From assembly GCF_024362695.1 (NCBI RefSeq), contig NC_065426.1, positions 8,400,236 through 8,464,235 on the forward strand: 64,000 nt of DNA, written 5' to 3'. This DNA comes from Pectinophora gossypiella (Eukaryota > Arthropoda > Insecta > Lepidoptera > Gelechiidae). The position numbers and the translations under genes are program-made. The notes beneath the pieces were generated by a model that worked only from the letters and a program-made list of their open reading frames with translations, was not told the origin of the DNA and did no database searches. Of this stretch, positions 41,986 through 51,894 are shown piece by piece (within the stretch, counting starts at the first letter, position 1; each line of letters begins with the position of its first letter).

Positions 41986-42305
41986 CCCTACGCCAGCGGG
42001 GTCGGTATCGGGGTCCTGAAGTGTTTGGTGTCGCGAAAGCTCATGTGAAGCTTACTTTATGTAAACAAGCTTATTATAAGATTAATGACTACCTAAATGA
42101 TAAGAATGTCTGGTATTGAATGTGTTCCTCTAGTTATTAAATAACTTGTAATATATACCCTCATTCAAAGATGTGTTGCTGTTGCAGTTTTTTGTCATTT
42201 CTTCTCCGAAGCCATAACACCTTGCGAAATGACGTAAATATTACATTGACCATCAACAAGTTTATCTATGATATGACGTTGAATAAATGATTCTGATTCT
42301 GAAAT
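41986..42305 (+). repeat. SINE-K piece fused to LINE-L 3' end
   Basis: A SINE-K fragment (GGGGTCGGTATCGGGGTCC, minus) ends at GGTGTCGCG (42033). The next base starts LINE-L codons for KAHVKLTLC, running to a TGA at 42117-42119 and a 3' UTR with a GATTCTGATTCTG tail. Confidence 0.75.
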
Positions 42306-42599
42306 AAATAATCTTTGAAACAGCAAACTGGAGTTTACACGTGGTTAGAAGAAGTAGCCTTTACCTCTTACCACCATCTACACTGACTGTAGTCTACAGT
42401 CCACAAGAAGATACCAACTTTTTACTCCAATACCTAATCCAATCTCTGAGCTCTATCCTTGTGGTCCGTAACGCTGTCTCCCGTGGATTGCTTTCAGATG
42501 CATCGTCCTGTGTCGGTTTAATATGACCCCTTTGATCGCATAATGTCCGACTGGGCAGCGTGCATAGCAGACTGTAGAGATGTTTTACTCGATAGGTCT
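42306..42599. other. Intron sequence without recognised features
   Basis: Nothing supported. Confidence 0.4.
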
Positions 42600-42955
42600 A
42601 TACAGGGTGCCAGTGACATCGTAACGAATACTGAGGGCGATGATTCAGACCACGATTCTGAGTTAATATCCAGTGGAATTTTCCGTCGCCAAATTCAGTG
42701 TTATTTTTTAAACTATTTTCGTTCTATACTTTTGCGATGGAAAATTCCACTTGATATTAACTCAGAATAGTGAGCTGATTCATCTCCTCAGTATTCGTTA
42801 CGATGTCACTTTCACCCCGTACAAGTAAGTACGTACAGGTAGCCATACAAGTACGTATGGGTGTTAGTGACACCGTAACGAATACTGAGGAGGATGATTC
42901 AGACCATGATACTAAGTTGATATCAAGTGCGATTTCCTCTAGGAAAATTCATGAA
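42600..42955. repeat. FB fold-back cluster, three arms
   Basis: Forward arm 42603-42700, inverted arm 42737-42830, forward arm 42855-42950. The linkers contain TACAAGTAAGTACGTACAGG. The first two can fold into a hairpin with arms of about 90 bp. Confidence 0.85.
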
Positions 42956-43088
42956 AATTTTCGTATTTTTTGTGACATTTTGTTGTGACACTCCGACATT
43001 GAGGGAGTGCCACAACGCTGATTTTCAGCTGAGCCCCAAAAACAAAAAAGTTACTTACCAGTACTAACATGTTTCTTCACGCCGACAG

Positions 43089-43205
43089 GTCGTTGCGGGG
43101 AAGGCAGCCCTTGCGAGCAGCTATGTCGCGAGCTGCACGACGGCACGTATGAGTGCGGCTGCGGCCCGGGGTACATACTCCATGTCAACGGATACGGTTG
43201 TCTAG
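43089..43205 (+). CDS. Secreted EGF-domain protein, exon 2 (EGF domain)
   Basis: A single EGF-like domain encoded by one 117-bp, phase 1-1 exon, the classic shuffled-domain arrangement. Borders are CCGACAG|GTCG and CTAG|GTGAGT. The six cysteines are in the order expected for C1-C3, C2-C4, C5-C6 pairing (CGEGSPCEQLCRELHDG, then YECGCGPGY and YGC). The Asp/Asn-type calcium-binding consensus is not obvious. It follows the signal peptide exon directly, so the EGF domain is at the mature N-terminus. The exon is GC-rich in an AT-rich intron. An extracellular adhesion or matrix role is plausible, but the protein itself is not recognised. Confidence 0.9.
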   Translation, partial: VVAGKAALASSYVASCTTARMSAAAARGTYSMSTDTVV

Positions 43206-43381
43206 GTGAGTACATGCATAAGTTCACGCATATCCTGTATAGCGTGAGCGCAGGACTGGTTCTTGCAGTCGCGTGCGCTGCGACGCGAGCCGCCACTCCT
43301 ACGTATACGATTTCTTCAGACTTGAGTGTGTGGTGAGAAAATATATATAGATAGGAATTATTATTGAATTGACTTGACGTG

Positions 43382-43508
43382 TCCAACCTCATCAACCCTG
43401 GTGTCACGGTTACTACGGTACCGCCAAAGGCCCTTGATATGACTCATGTAACGACTACGTACTTACATCAGTAAATAGTAACCAGGACCAACGGCTTAAC
43501 GTGCCTTA
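43382..43508 (-). repeat. SINE-F fragment
   Basis: CCTCATCAACCCTGGTGTC to CAACGGCTTAACGTGCCTT, then broken by MITE-A sequence. Confidence 0.78.
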
Positions 43509-43509
43509 A

Positions 43510-43590
43510 AAACCCACATTGAAGCAATTCATTTAAAAAGCGATACTTACTGCAAATTGACATTTGCGCAAATAATAAAATAGATATCCC
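43510..43590. repeat. MITE-A half copy
   Basis: CACATTGAAGCAATTCATTT through TTGACATTTGCGCAAATA; the second arm is absent. Confidence 0.7.
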
Positions 43591-43609
43591 CAGCTCCGAT
43601 ACCTGACTT

Positions 43610-43855
43610 GCATAAATAACATAACATAAACAGCCTATATACGTCCCACTGCTGGCTACAGGCCTCCTCTCAATCATCCGGAGGCGGTATGGACCATACT
43701 TCATCACGCTGCTCCACTGCGGTTTGGTGGAGGCGCTTTAACGTCTAATAGCCCTCCGAAGCACGGAATCATCTTATTTTTTCAGACAATCAGGGGATTC
43801 AAGCCTATAAATTCCTTACCAACGTAGGACAGTCTCACAAAGTGATTTCCTTGCA
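43610..43855 (-). repeat. SINE-G copy, head truncated
   Basis: CATAACATAAACAGCCTATA and GTCCCACTGCTGGC at the tail, then CTCCACTGCGGTTTGGTGG and CACAAAGTGATTTCC. Confidence 0.78.
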
Positions 43856-43879
43856 CCAAAGAGTAATCATTTCACTAAC

Positions 43880-44110
43880 AGACGGTGATATGGCGCACCG
43901 CCTATCACGTTGGTCTAACAGAAAGCACAGTCAGGTGTGGGTATTTAGCTCATCTTGCGATGGATGTACCCCTGAGCTTATGTTATATTATGATCAATCA
44001 ATCAATCAAATCAATCAAATGTACTTTATTGCACAGAACTAAATTTCAACAATCAGACATAACACATGAATACAGTACAATTTGGGCGGCCTTATTTGGC
44101 AACCACCAAA
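43880..44110. repeat. Repeat piece plus LINE-N 3' end
   Basis: 43905-43985 (TCTAACAGAAAGCACAGTC, ATCTTGCGATGGATGTACCC) recurs in part near 11815-11845. It is followed at 44000-44110 by a LINE-N end (CTTTATTGCACAG, GGCGGCCTTATTTGG). Confidence 0.55.
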
Positions 44111-44524
44111 AGGAAACAAACATTTACAAACAACTTGGATGCGGGATGGTGCAACAAAAGAAAATACCTATGATTGTGACTTCTATTTTATTTTAATTCC
44201 GTGTAATCCTATAAAGAATGAACTGTAGACTCTCCAACATCTACATAACTCTATAACATCACGACAACAATACAGAGCGGTAACTCTCAACTTTATGGTT
44301 TAGACAGCAGTTGCCAGCTGTCACAAACATGGTCTACGTTCGTGCCCCAGTTGTGAATTGGCTGCCGAAATGTTGCCATAAGGAATGTAAAATGCTTGGA
44401 ATAAACCTTATCCATAGATATATCCATACGATTATTCTAAGTAGTAAAAATTGTTTGTTTTTCTAATGGTACCTACCTAATTTAATTCATGTTCAAAAAT
44501 AAACTTACAACTTTACTAAATATC
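44111..44524. other. Intron sequence without recognised features
   Basis: Nothing supported. Confidence 0.4.
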
Positions 44525-44710
44525 ATCACACATCACTAATTTAAGAGCCACGCTCTTGTCGGTGTAGCATTCTCCATTCTTGTCTATCAAAGGCCAATTC
44601 CTTCACTTCCTATAAGGAAGAGAGGTGTCTTATAAGACACGACGTTCGCCTTCTCTTTAATCTGTTCCATGTAAGCTCTTCTTGGTCTTCCCCTTCCTCT
44701 ACTAAAATAC
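44525..44710 (-). pseudogene. LINE-I C-terminal fragment
   Basis: Minus strand codes RGRGRPRRAYMEQIKEK, then loses frame at a short duplication around 44615-44640 (AAGACACCTCTC) before the CACCGACAAGAGCGTGG end. Confidence 0.75.
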
Positions 44711-44769
44711 TTACCTAAAATACATAAGTAATACCGGGATTTTACTGCGTTAAATCAACCCTTCCAACA

Positions 44770-44935
44770 TGCGCAACGCGATAAAATTATCGATCGAGTC
44801 GATAAGTTTTATCGAAATCGATAAGTTATGGACAATCGCAAGAAATTTTAACAAGGCATGTTAGGGAAAATGACAACATTTTCCTCGATAGCTCGATAAA
44901 ATTACCCTTACGATAAACGTTTACCACGTTGGGAT
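44770..44935. other. Cluster of TCGATA motifs
   Basis: TCGATA or TATCGA occurs at least six times here (ATTATCGATCGAGTCGATAA, ATCGAAATCGATAAG, CTCGATAGCTCGATAAA). Some could bind DREF/BEAF-like factors known from flies. It may equally be a relic of an inverted-repeat element. Confidence 0.35.
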
Positions 44936-45344
44936 ATAGTAGTATGGTTTTACATTTTTTTTAAATACCCTACAGCAACAGCCCGGTATTTATCTTGAAG
45001 CTAATGGCTTCCCTATACGATCAATGAAAATACGTAATATAACCTTCCCACTCTATGCACCGGAGTCGTGATACGGCTATCTCTTTTCAACCTAGTCGCT
45101 TTCTGACAATATCCTGTTTAGTTTCGGTCCAAGTCTATGTGCTAAACCACTTAGCATAAAGAGATTTACAGCCGCATGTTCACTCGTCTCTTCCTCTTTT
45201 CGACTCTGCCTCAGCTGAGCATTTTGGTATTAAGTTGACATTTACGCCCTCGGCCTCGACTTGACTCACTGCAATCGAGCATTTCATACTGCCAACATGA
45301 TAATACGAAAATAATACTGTCATGCATTCTACTGGAGTCAAATT
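44936..45344. other. Intron sequence without recognised features
   Basis: Nothing supported. Confidence 0.4.
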
Positions 45345-45880
45345 CAAATTCAAAAATATCTTTATTCAGTAGGTAACATAGTTACACTTTGAATTGTCAA
45401 TTTTTACATAACGAATGTCTCATCTTCCTAAAACTACTGCACTCTCACATCCTGTATAGCCGGGGAAAAGAAGCTGCGAAAAAAACCACGGCACAGGGCT
45501 CTAGAAGTTCTTTAAAAAAACATAAAATATTAATATACAACTGAGTAATTTAGGTACCTAATATCAGTTCTCAGACAGTTAATCCGATGCATTCATATCT
45601 TTTAAATAAAAGTAAACACGAGATAAGGTTGATCATCATCTTATTGTCGGACAATCAGGTGATCAGCATGTAATGTCCTAACCAAACTAGGGATCACAAA
45701 GTGTTTACGCTAATTATTTTAGGATATGTTTATGGCCATAAGCCTTCCCCAAAGTAATTACAGGTTGTGAGAAGCTGCAGTAGTTTTAGGCGGATGAGAC
45801 GTTCGTTATGTAAAAATTGACGATTCAAAGTGTAACTATGTTACCAACTGTATAAAGATGAATTTGAATTAGAATTAAAT
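45345..45880. repeat. Two inverted LINE-O 3' ends around a SINE-F piece
   Basis: LINE-O minus at 45345-45510 (CAAATTCAAAAATATCTTTA) and plus at 45765-45880 (GATGAGACGTTCGTTATG). A short SINE-F fragment at 45635-45702 (ATCAGGTGATCAGCATG) sits between them. Confidence 0.72.
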
Positions 45881-46478
45881 AGATAATTGATATCACGCAG
45901 TTTTCAGCATTTATGCCCGGTTAATGGCAATAGGCTCGCGCTGCGCCTACAATCTGTGATACAAGAGTGATTCTATGTTGTTGTATGAGTGTTGTGTTGT
46001 TATATTCTAGTTTAGAAGCAAAGATGACTTTGTACGTATAAACTGGGCTAATTTGGTTCTAAATAGTGTGAACGAAACTGCCTTTCTTTACTCTTAAATA
46101 CTAACCAACAAGCACTCACTTGTGAAAAGGTTTACATTTTCAATTTACTTCGGACATAGGAAGTATAAATTGAGTTCCCTTCGTGTAAAGTTACCGCGGG
46201 TAGTGTGAAGCGACGAAATTGTTGCACTCCCCAACACTTCCATTAGGAGGTTTAAATCGACCGCTTTTGTGGCTTCGAGCTGATGGATTTAAGTGGCTTT
46301 AAAGTGTAAAAAGTTTAGATTTTGTTACTTTCGCTAGCAAACTGGATTTTTCTTGTCTTAACACGATGAAGACGTGATCTATCTATTAGGTATTCTCAAA
46401 AAGACACGAATGTCGCTACTCCTATTAATATGCCTAACCAACTGCCTGCATGACCTTTCTTTTAAATGTTTTGTTGTC
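45881..46478. other. Intron sequence without recognised features
   Basis: Nothing supported. Confidence 0.4.
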
Positions 46479-46817
46479 ATCTCCCTAGCATCATCCCGTT
46501 TTCATCATCACAGGGTCCGCTTACCTAACCTGAAGACTTGACAGGTCCGGTTTTTACAGAAGCGACTGTCTGTCTGACTTTCCAACGTGCGAAGGGAAAA
46601 TCAGCCCAATACAAGTTAGGTTAGGTTAGCTACATACCAGGGAATGTGGGTTTCCTCACGATGTTTTCCTTCACCACTGAGCACGTGATAATAATTTATG
46701 ATCCAAACATGAATTGGAAAACAAAATCGACATTCATTGGTTTAGGCCTATGCTGGATTCGAACCTGCGACCTCAAAGTGAGAGGCAAGCGTTCTAACAA
46801 CTGGGCTACCACGACTC
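46479..46817 (-). repeat. SINE-E copy, full length
   Basis: Minus-strand head GTGGTAGCCCAGTTGTTAGA, B box GGTTCGAATCCAGC, body GTGATAATAATTTATG-type, and tail CTAGGGAGATGA. Confidence 0.86.
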
Positions 46818-47189
46818 ACTGGGCTATCAAATGTTTTGTTGTAATTTATCTTGTTTGTTTACTCTTATGTACTTTGATTATAATATTTGCCTTCTTTGAT
46901 TATATGTCCTCTCTCTGTCTCTCAAAGAAATAGAACCATTTCCCGAGCCGACACTACATTGGTTTCAGTTGGATGCGTTTCGATGTTTATATCTACCGCC
47001 TTTGTGAAACGCTTTCATAAATATCTTGACGGAATAGTTTGGAATATTTTAAGCTTTCTAGTTTATTCTGTTTGAAAATGTTCACAGACATATTTTGAAA
47101 TAAGAAAAGTATTTTATCTATAAACCAGTCGATGGACTCGTTTCTAAGAGCTAAATAAATTGTATAGTGTTTGCTTCAGACAACTCATT
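46818..47189. other. Intron sequence without recognised features
   Basis: Nothing supported. Confidence 0.4.
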
Positions 47190-47462
47190 TATTAGTTCGA
47201 ATACCGGTAAAAAAACAAAGGGATTTTTGTGATCCCTAGTTTAGTTAGGACATTACAGGCTGATCACCTGACTGCCCGAAAGTAAGATGATCCGTGCTTC
47301 GGAAGGCACGTTAAGCTGTTGCTCCCGGTTACTACTTACTGATGTAAGTATGTAGTCGTTACATGAGCCATGTCAGGGGCCTTTGGCGGCTTAATAATAA
47401 CCCTGACACCAGAGTTGATGCAGTTTGTAATCTACCTCATAACCCACACAATAAGAAGAAGA
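47190..47462 (+). repeat. SINE-F copy, head partly lost
   Basis: A B-box remnant GTTCGAATACCGG at about 47195, then the complete body and CATAACCCACACAATAAGAAG end. Confidence 0.83.
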
Positions 47463-47535
47463 TTAGCAGACATTAACTAAAAGCTATTCAGGAGGTCGGA
47501 AGGTCGAAAGCCGCAGGTCCCGGTTACTACTAAGT

Positions 47536-47675
47536 TAGGTCAGATATCTCCGAAAATGCATTTCTCGGGAATGTGGGTTTTCTCACGATGTTGTCCTTCA
47601 CCGCTGAGCACGTGATAATCATTTATGATCCACATAATGAATTCGAAACCAAATTCGACAATCTTTGGTTTATGT
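47536..47675 (-). repeat. SINE-E fragment
   Basis: CCGAAAATGCATTTCTCGGG to CAAATTCGACAATC. It lacks both the head and the GAT tail. Confidence 0.78.
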
Positions 47676-48440
47676 GAGTATTGAACTAGTATTTCTACAT
47701 AAGCGCAACTTTATTAGTCTCTAATAATAATAATAATAAAACAAGCAAAAAAGTAGGCAAAAAAGCACTAATTCTAAATACATGCTGTATCGTCAGGAAG
47801 TTCTTATCTCTGAAACAATAAAAGCACTTGGCCGGCCCGTGCCACTTGTACCTCTTCGGAGAGAATTATAAAGATAAATAATAATTATATTTATTAAAGA
47901 CAAAACAGATCCATTTATTTGTTAGTACAATTCATTTAACTTATGTTAGTAAGTACCTTATAACTAGAGGGGATTTGACACGCTTTATGAGATCCTTGTA
48001 TGAGAGGGCTGTCACACCTATTTGCAAAAAAATTAATGCCATTTGCGGCAAATCTACAATAAGTCACATCTAAAATAAATACTGGAAGAGAGCCCCTTAA
48101 TCGTGTTTCAACCCACTAGTCTGCCAACTTTACCTACCTACAACTAAATTAAACTTAAAAAATCGATCTCTTATTTGAAGGTCAAGACGTCTAGCCAAAA
48201 CACTCCAAATTAAAAGCTTCTAATTAGTATTTAAATGAAAAAAAATAACAACCCTCGTGTCATGGCAACCGCGTCCCGCGCGGCGCGAATTATATCGAGG
48301 GCTTCGACCAATAGCCGTACCCCGTCTATCCTCGTAGATAGCATTCGTAACGTCTTTTGTGTGAGAGCCCTCAGCGCTCGCCATTTGTCCGGCCAAGTAG
48401 TTAATGTCATTCGCGGCAAATCTATATTAAGTCACGTCAA
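47676..48440 (+). repeat. Intron with SINE-K tails and a shared TATA-like block
   Basis: SINE-K 3' ends lie at 48024-48070 and 48362-48440 (AGTTAATGTCATTCGCGGC, AAGTCACGTCAAAAAAAA). The block at 48262-48358 is an inverted relative of 30010-30105. Confidence 0.6.
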
Positions 48441-48489
48441 AAAAAATACTAGTTGGAAAATAGCCTATTTGAATAATGATAATTATTAC

Positions 48490-48615
48490 ACACATATATA
48501 AACTCACGCCTATATCCCACGGGGGTAAGTAGAGACTATGGAATTCCATTTGCTTCGATCCTGACAGACTTCTCTTGTTTTCTCCACATTCATCAATCGT
48601 TTCATACACGCTGTG
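48490..48615 (-). repeat. LINE-J tail
   Basis: TAAACTCACGCCTATATCCC, GAATTCCATTTGCTTCG and CACATTCATCAATCGTTTC match 36720-36830. Confidence 0.78.
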
Positions 48616-48639
48616 TATGAAATCACTGTGAATGTTTTA

Positions 48640-48830
48640 TTGTCGTCTCTTCAGCATTATCCCGTTTTTCACAGGGTTCGCTTACCTAATCTGAAGATTT
48701 GACAGGTCCAGCTTTTTTACAGAAGCGACTGCCTGTCTGATCTCCCAACCCGCGATGGGAAAACCAGCCCGATACAGGTTAGGTCACGTACCTCCGAAAA
48801 TGCATTTCTCGGAAATGTGGGTTTCCTCAC
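48640..48830 (-). repeat. SINE-E fragment
   Basis: CATTATCCCGTTTTTCACAG to TTTCTCGGAAATGTGGG. Tail and body only. Confidence 0.8.
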
Positions 48831-48861
48831 GGTCATCTCCAATCACGTCTCATCATCATCA

Positions 48862-48945
48862 TCCATTTAAAAGCCACGCTCTTGTCGGTGCAGCATTTTC
48901 CATGCTACTTTTTTAGGGAAAAATAGGGCAGTGGTTTCTGTGTTT
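48862..48945 (-). repeat. LINE-I tail
   Basis: AAAAGCCACGCTCTTGTCGG to AGGGCAGTGGTTTC. It ends about 105 bp before the exon 3 acceptor. Confidence 0.75.
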
Positions 48946-49050
48946 ACAGAGTACTGCGGGGCATGTATGCAAAATTCATTTCCTCACGGTCATCTCCAAT
49001 CACGTCCAGGTGATTATTTACTATTGACTAACTGAAAGTTTTGTCCACAG

Positions 49051-49267
49051 AACTGAACGCAACTAAGGCGTCAGACACAACAGACGACGAAGAGGATGTC
49101 CTCTACCAGAAGGACGTCTCGTTCTCAGCGGAACTTGAAGTAGCACCGTCCAGTAGAATAAGTGATACCATAAGAGAAACCAGACTTACCACTACACTGC
49201 CCAAAGTTGACAAAAAACTAAACCCACTCAGAACAACCAAGCCGAGCTATACTTACACTGGAGAAAG
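49051..49267 (+). CDS. Secreted EGF-domain protein, exon 3 (acidic linker)
   Basis: Borders are TTTTGTCCACAG|AACTG and GAGAAAG|GTAATA; it enters in phase 1 from exon 2 and leaves in phase 2. It encodes about 72 residues without cysteine. An acidic stretch (SDTTDDEEDVLYQ) comes first, then a Ser/Thr- and Lys-rich stretch (RETRLTTTLPKVDKK, RTTKPSYTYTG). There is one NAT N-glycosylation site at the start, and the Thr-rich part could be O-glycosylated. It looks like an extended linker between the EGF domain and later modules. No family is recognised. Confidence 0.85.
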
Positions 49268-49285
49268 GTAATAATAATCACTATA

Positions 49286-49376
49286 GTGACGACCTCCGTG
49301 GTCCAGTGGTTGAGCGTTGGGCTCACGATCCGGAGGTCCTGGGTTCAACGCTCAACCACTGGACCACAGAGGCCGT
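49286..49376. repeat. Head-to-head SINE-F heads, hairpin
   Basis: A plus-strand SINE-F head (CCGTGGTCCAGTGGTTGAGC, to GGTCCTGGGTT) is followed at once by an inverted head (CAACGCTCAACCACTGGACC). It would fold into a stem of about 30 bp, 18 bp after the exon 3 donor. Confidence 0.85.
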
Positions 49377-49629
49377 TGAAGGTGGAAGGCTAGGTAATAA
49401 AACTTTTTATATCTACGATCAGTTCTCAAATGATTGTAAATCCATACTGTAATTTGTAATAGTAGACACTCAAATGTTACAATCTAAGGTGATCTCTCAA
49501 TTGAGCATGGTAGACGATCATATCTCATAATAATATAAGGCGTATGTATAAGATATATGTGTGCGAGAGATTACTACAATATCAAAAATTTTAGCATCAT
49601 ATTAATCCAATTTTAAAAGCCAGTTATAT

Positions 49630-49735
49630 AATAATGATAATTCCTGCAGACACCATCTAATTTTAAGTTATACCTGTCATTTTCTTATCTGCCGAAAAGG
49701 AGAGACACGCGTAATCGACAGGCATAAAATAACAG
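49630..49735. repeat. MITE-D fragment
   Basis: ATTCCTGCAGACACCATCTA then CTTATCTGCCGAAAAGGAG; one end only, about 30 bp before exon 4. Confidence 0.72.
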
Positions 49736-49763
49736 TTTTTAATTAATATAATTGTTTTTAAAG

Positions 49764-49908
49764 GTCGAAAGAAGCTGACGGACTGAAGAGTCTTTTAGAA
49801 GATGGCGTTAGTAAAATTGATTTGAATATCATTGCTGATGAGAAAAAGGAGGGGTTTGAAGATGGTGAACTAAAGGTGACCACGCTTGGGCCCAGCTTAG
49901 AACAAAAA
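49764..49908 (+). CDS. Secreted EGF-domain protein, exon 4
   Basis: Borders are TTTTTAAAG|GTCG and CAAAAA|GTGAGT; phase 2 in and phase 0 out, consistent with neighbours. The 48 or so residues are rich in Asp, Glu and Lys (KEADGLKSLLEDGVSKIDLN, ADEKKEGFEDGELKV) and contain no cysteine, continuing the charged linker of exon 3. The first part may form an amphipathic helix. No domain is recognised. Confidence 0.82.
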
Positions 49909-50049
49909 GTGAGTATCATTTTGTCTCTAATTACGCTTAAGATTTGACTGAACACCAATCTGAAATAGAACATCATAGCGTTCACTGATGGGTACTGAAA
50001 AGTATCTGCGTCCGAAGGACGTTATATACGATCCCAACGACCCGATTAC

Positions 50050-50353
50050 TCTAGCCATAGAGGCAGCCAATCAGCTCGCGACACCAAACACTTCAAGACC
50101 CCGATACCGACCCCGCCGGCATGGTTGACGATTTCCCTAAATCAGCGCTTATCGCTATCGACCCACTAGGGTCGATTAATTCTTTCAAATATTTTTCCTC
50201 TCAGACGACGCCCTCAGCCGAGGTTCGCGCCCAACTGGGCACCTTCAGGCATGTTGTCTTAAACGTTGTACCGGGTGAGAGCCTTCAGCGCTCCCCTTTT
50301 GTCCGTCCAAGTAGTTAATGCCATCTGCGGCAAATCTACAATAAGTCAGTAAA
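50050..50353 (+). repeat. SINE-K, near-complete copy
   Basis: Starts CTAGCCATAGAGGCAGCC, ends CTACAATAAGTCAGTAAAAA. It lies in the intron between exons 4 and 5, in the sense orientation of the gene. Confidence 0.78.
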
Positions 50354-50556
50354 AAAAAAAACTGATGGGTTTAACGCTATAGTACGGAAACGATTGCCAT
50401 CCCAGTTAAGTCGATTGAAGGGCGGTACCAACAGCCTCCTGGACTCCATTGTGGATAGGTGGGACAGTCCTATTCTGGGTTTTTGGGGGAAACATTTATT
50501 ATTTAATTATTTATTTTTTTATGGTTGCAAAATTAAAACAACCTTCCAATCCATAG

Positions 50557-50671
50557 GTCCCTGGAGCGACAGTGTCTCCTCCCTGGACGGCGGCAGTGGA
50601 CAACTGTGATTGCACCAGTTGTGACGGCGCAAGATGCTCTTGCCCCCTTTCCACCAGCAAGTGCAAAACTG
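50557..50671 (+). CDS. Secreted EGF-domain protein, exon 5 (second Cys-rich module)
   Basis: Borders are CCAATCCATAG|GTCC and AAAACTG|GTGAGT; phase 0 in and phase 1 out. It encodes VPGATVSPPWTAAVDN and then a tight cysteine cluster (CDCTSC, ARCSCP, SKC), six cysteines in about 20 residues. It could be the start of another EGF-like or a short disulfide-rich module completed in the next exon, which is not in the window. Exons 1-5 together give 721 coding bases, an uninterrupted frame of 240 codons. Confidence 0.83.
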
Positions 50672-50934
50672 GTGAGTTACCCTGTACATAACACTGGCGG
50701 TCCATGTCTAGTTTCGCGCGGGTAGATTTTTAAGAGTCAATAAGTGAGTAGACAGTAAGACATACTATGAAAGAGGTAGAGGTACTATGGAAGGATAATG
50801 AATGGGGACTTGGTTGATTATGGTATGAATTTAGGTTGGCATAAGTGGGATGGAAGGAAGTTTTAAAAAATATAAGGTGGTTGTCTATCGTGCCCTCGGT
50901 AGCATGCAATAATTTCACTTTTTCTAAATATCAG
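50672..50934. other. Intron 5 start without recognised features
   Basis: No further exon of the EGF-domain gene could be supported between here and the right edge. Confidence 0.4.
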
Positions 50935-51065
50935 GTGATTCATGCCTGCAATGTCTTTACCACACAAAATACAGAGTGATTTTGACAATGTCCCGATCAG
51001 GATTCGAAGCTGGACCTCCAGATCATGAGCCCAACGCTCTAACCACTAGACCACGGAGGCTTTGG
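50935..51065 (-). repeat. SINE-G head and body
   Basis: CAGGTGATTCATGCCTGCAA to the head CTAACCACTAGACCACGGAG. The tail is missing. Confidence 0.8.
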
Positions 51066-51161
51066 AGAATCTCAAAGCATCGGAAGTCAATATCATTCAA
51101 GTCACAAAAATAAACTACAGCCTTTTGTATTTTTCAAATTTCCGGTCGGAACGTACGTAAA

Positions 51162-51590
51162 TAGGCTAGTTGACAACCTAGTCAAATGAGATACTTTTTA
51201 CGAAACGTCAAAACGAAAGTTTCCTTTGGAGTTTGTATGGAAATACTGTCCTGTGACGTCATCAATAAAAGCGGTCAAACGTCGTACTCATTGTTACTTA
51301 ATTCATAAATAACATACATACATAAACTCACGCCCGTAATCCCAAATGGGGTGGGCAGAGCCACAAGTAATCAAAGACAACTTGCAGCCACTGTTGATAC
51401 GAAGTCCTAAGATGTATTATGATGAACCTTATGGTGATAAGGGATCAGCCTATCGCCCATAACATTAGTCCATCATGTTAGAGGACGCAATCCCTCTGTC
51501 GGTTTTTACGACATGCCCGGGAAGACAAGCAGCTGAACGTGTTCTATGTTTTTTATTTGCTCCCAGAACAGCATAGAAGCTATATATTCA
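51162..51590 (+). repeat. MITE-C start followed by repeat R
   Basis: MITE-C at 51162-51305 (AGATACTTTTTACGAAACG) breaks at TTCATAAATAACATAC. Repeat R follows (CACGCCCGTAATCCCAAATG, AACTTGCAGCCACTGTTG). A second piece of R is at 51895-52015 on the same strand. Confidence 0.68.
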
Positions 51591-51690
51591 TAAATAAAAT
51601 TAGAAAATAAGTCGAAAAGTAAAATGTGATTTATTTATGATCATCTAAGATTGGCTTTTATTTCTAGATTAGCATTTTATAATTCATATT

Positions 51691-51778
51691 AATAATTATA
51701 AATTTTCTGACCCTGAGGTTGGTAATTCACCTCACAACCCACACGATAGAAGAAGAATAATTATAAATTTTCTGACCC
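51691..51778 (+). repeat. 42-bp SINE-F tail flanked by a 23-bp target duplication
   Basis: The direct repeats at 51691-51713 and 51756-51778 are identical. Between them lie only the last 42 bp of SINE-F (GAGGTTGGTAATTCACCTCA to GATAGAAGAAG). This fixes the 3' end of the family and shows LINE-type insertion with extreme 5' truncation. Confidence 0.9.
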
Positions 51779-51894
51779 CCCAAAATACAGGTTTTCCTAG
51801 TTTGGGGGACAGAGAATCACTATCTGTATCAAAACTCTGTACGATCAACCACTATTGTAACTTTTCGTTTGTGTTATTTTTGGAAATAAAAAAC

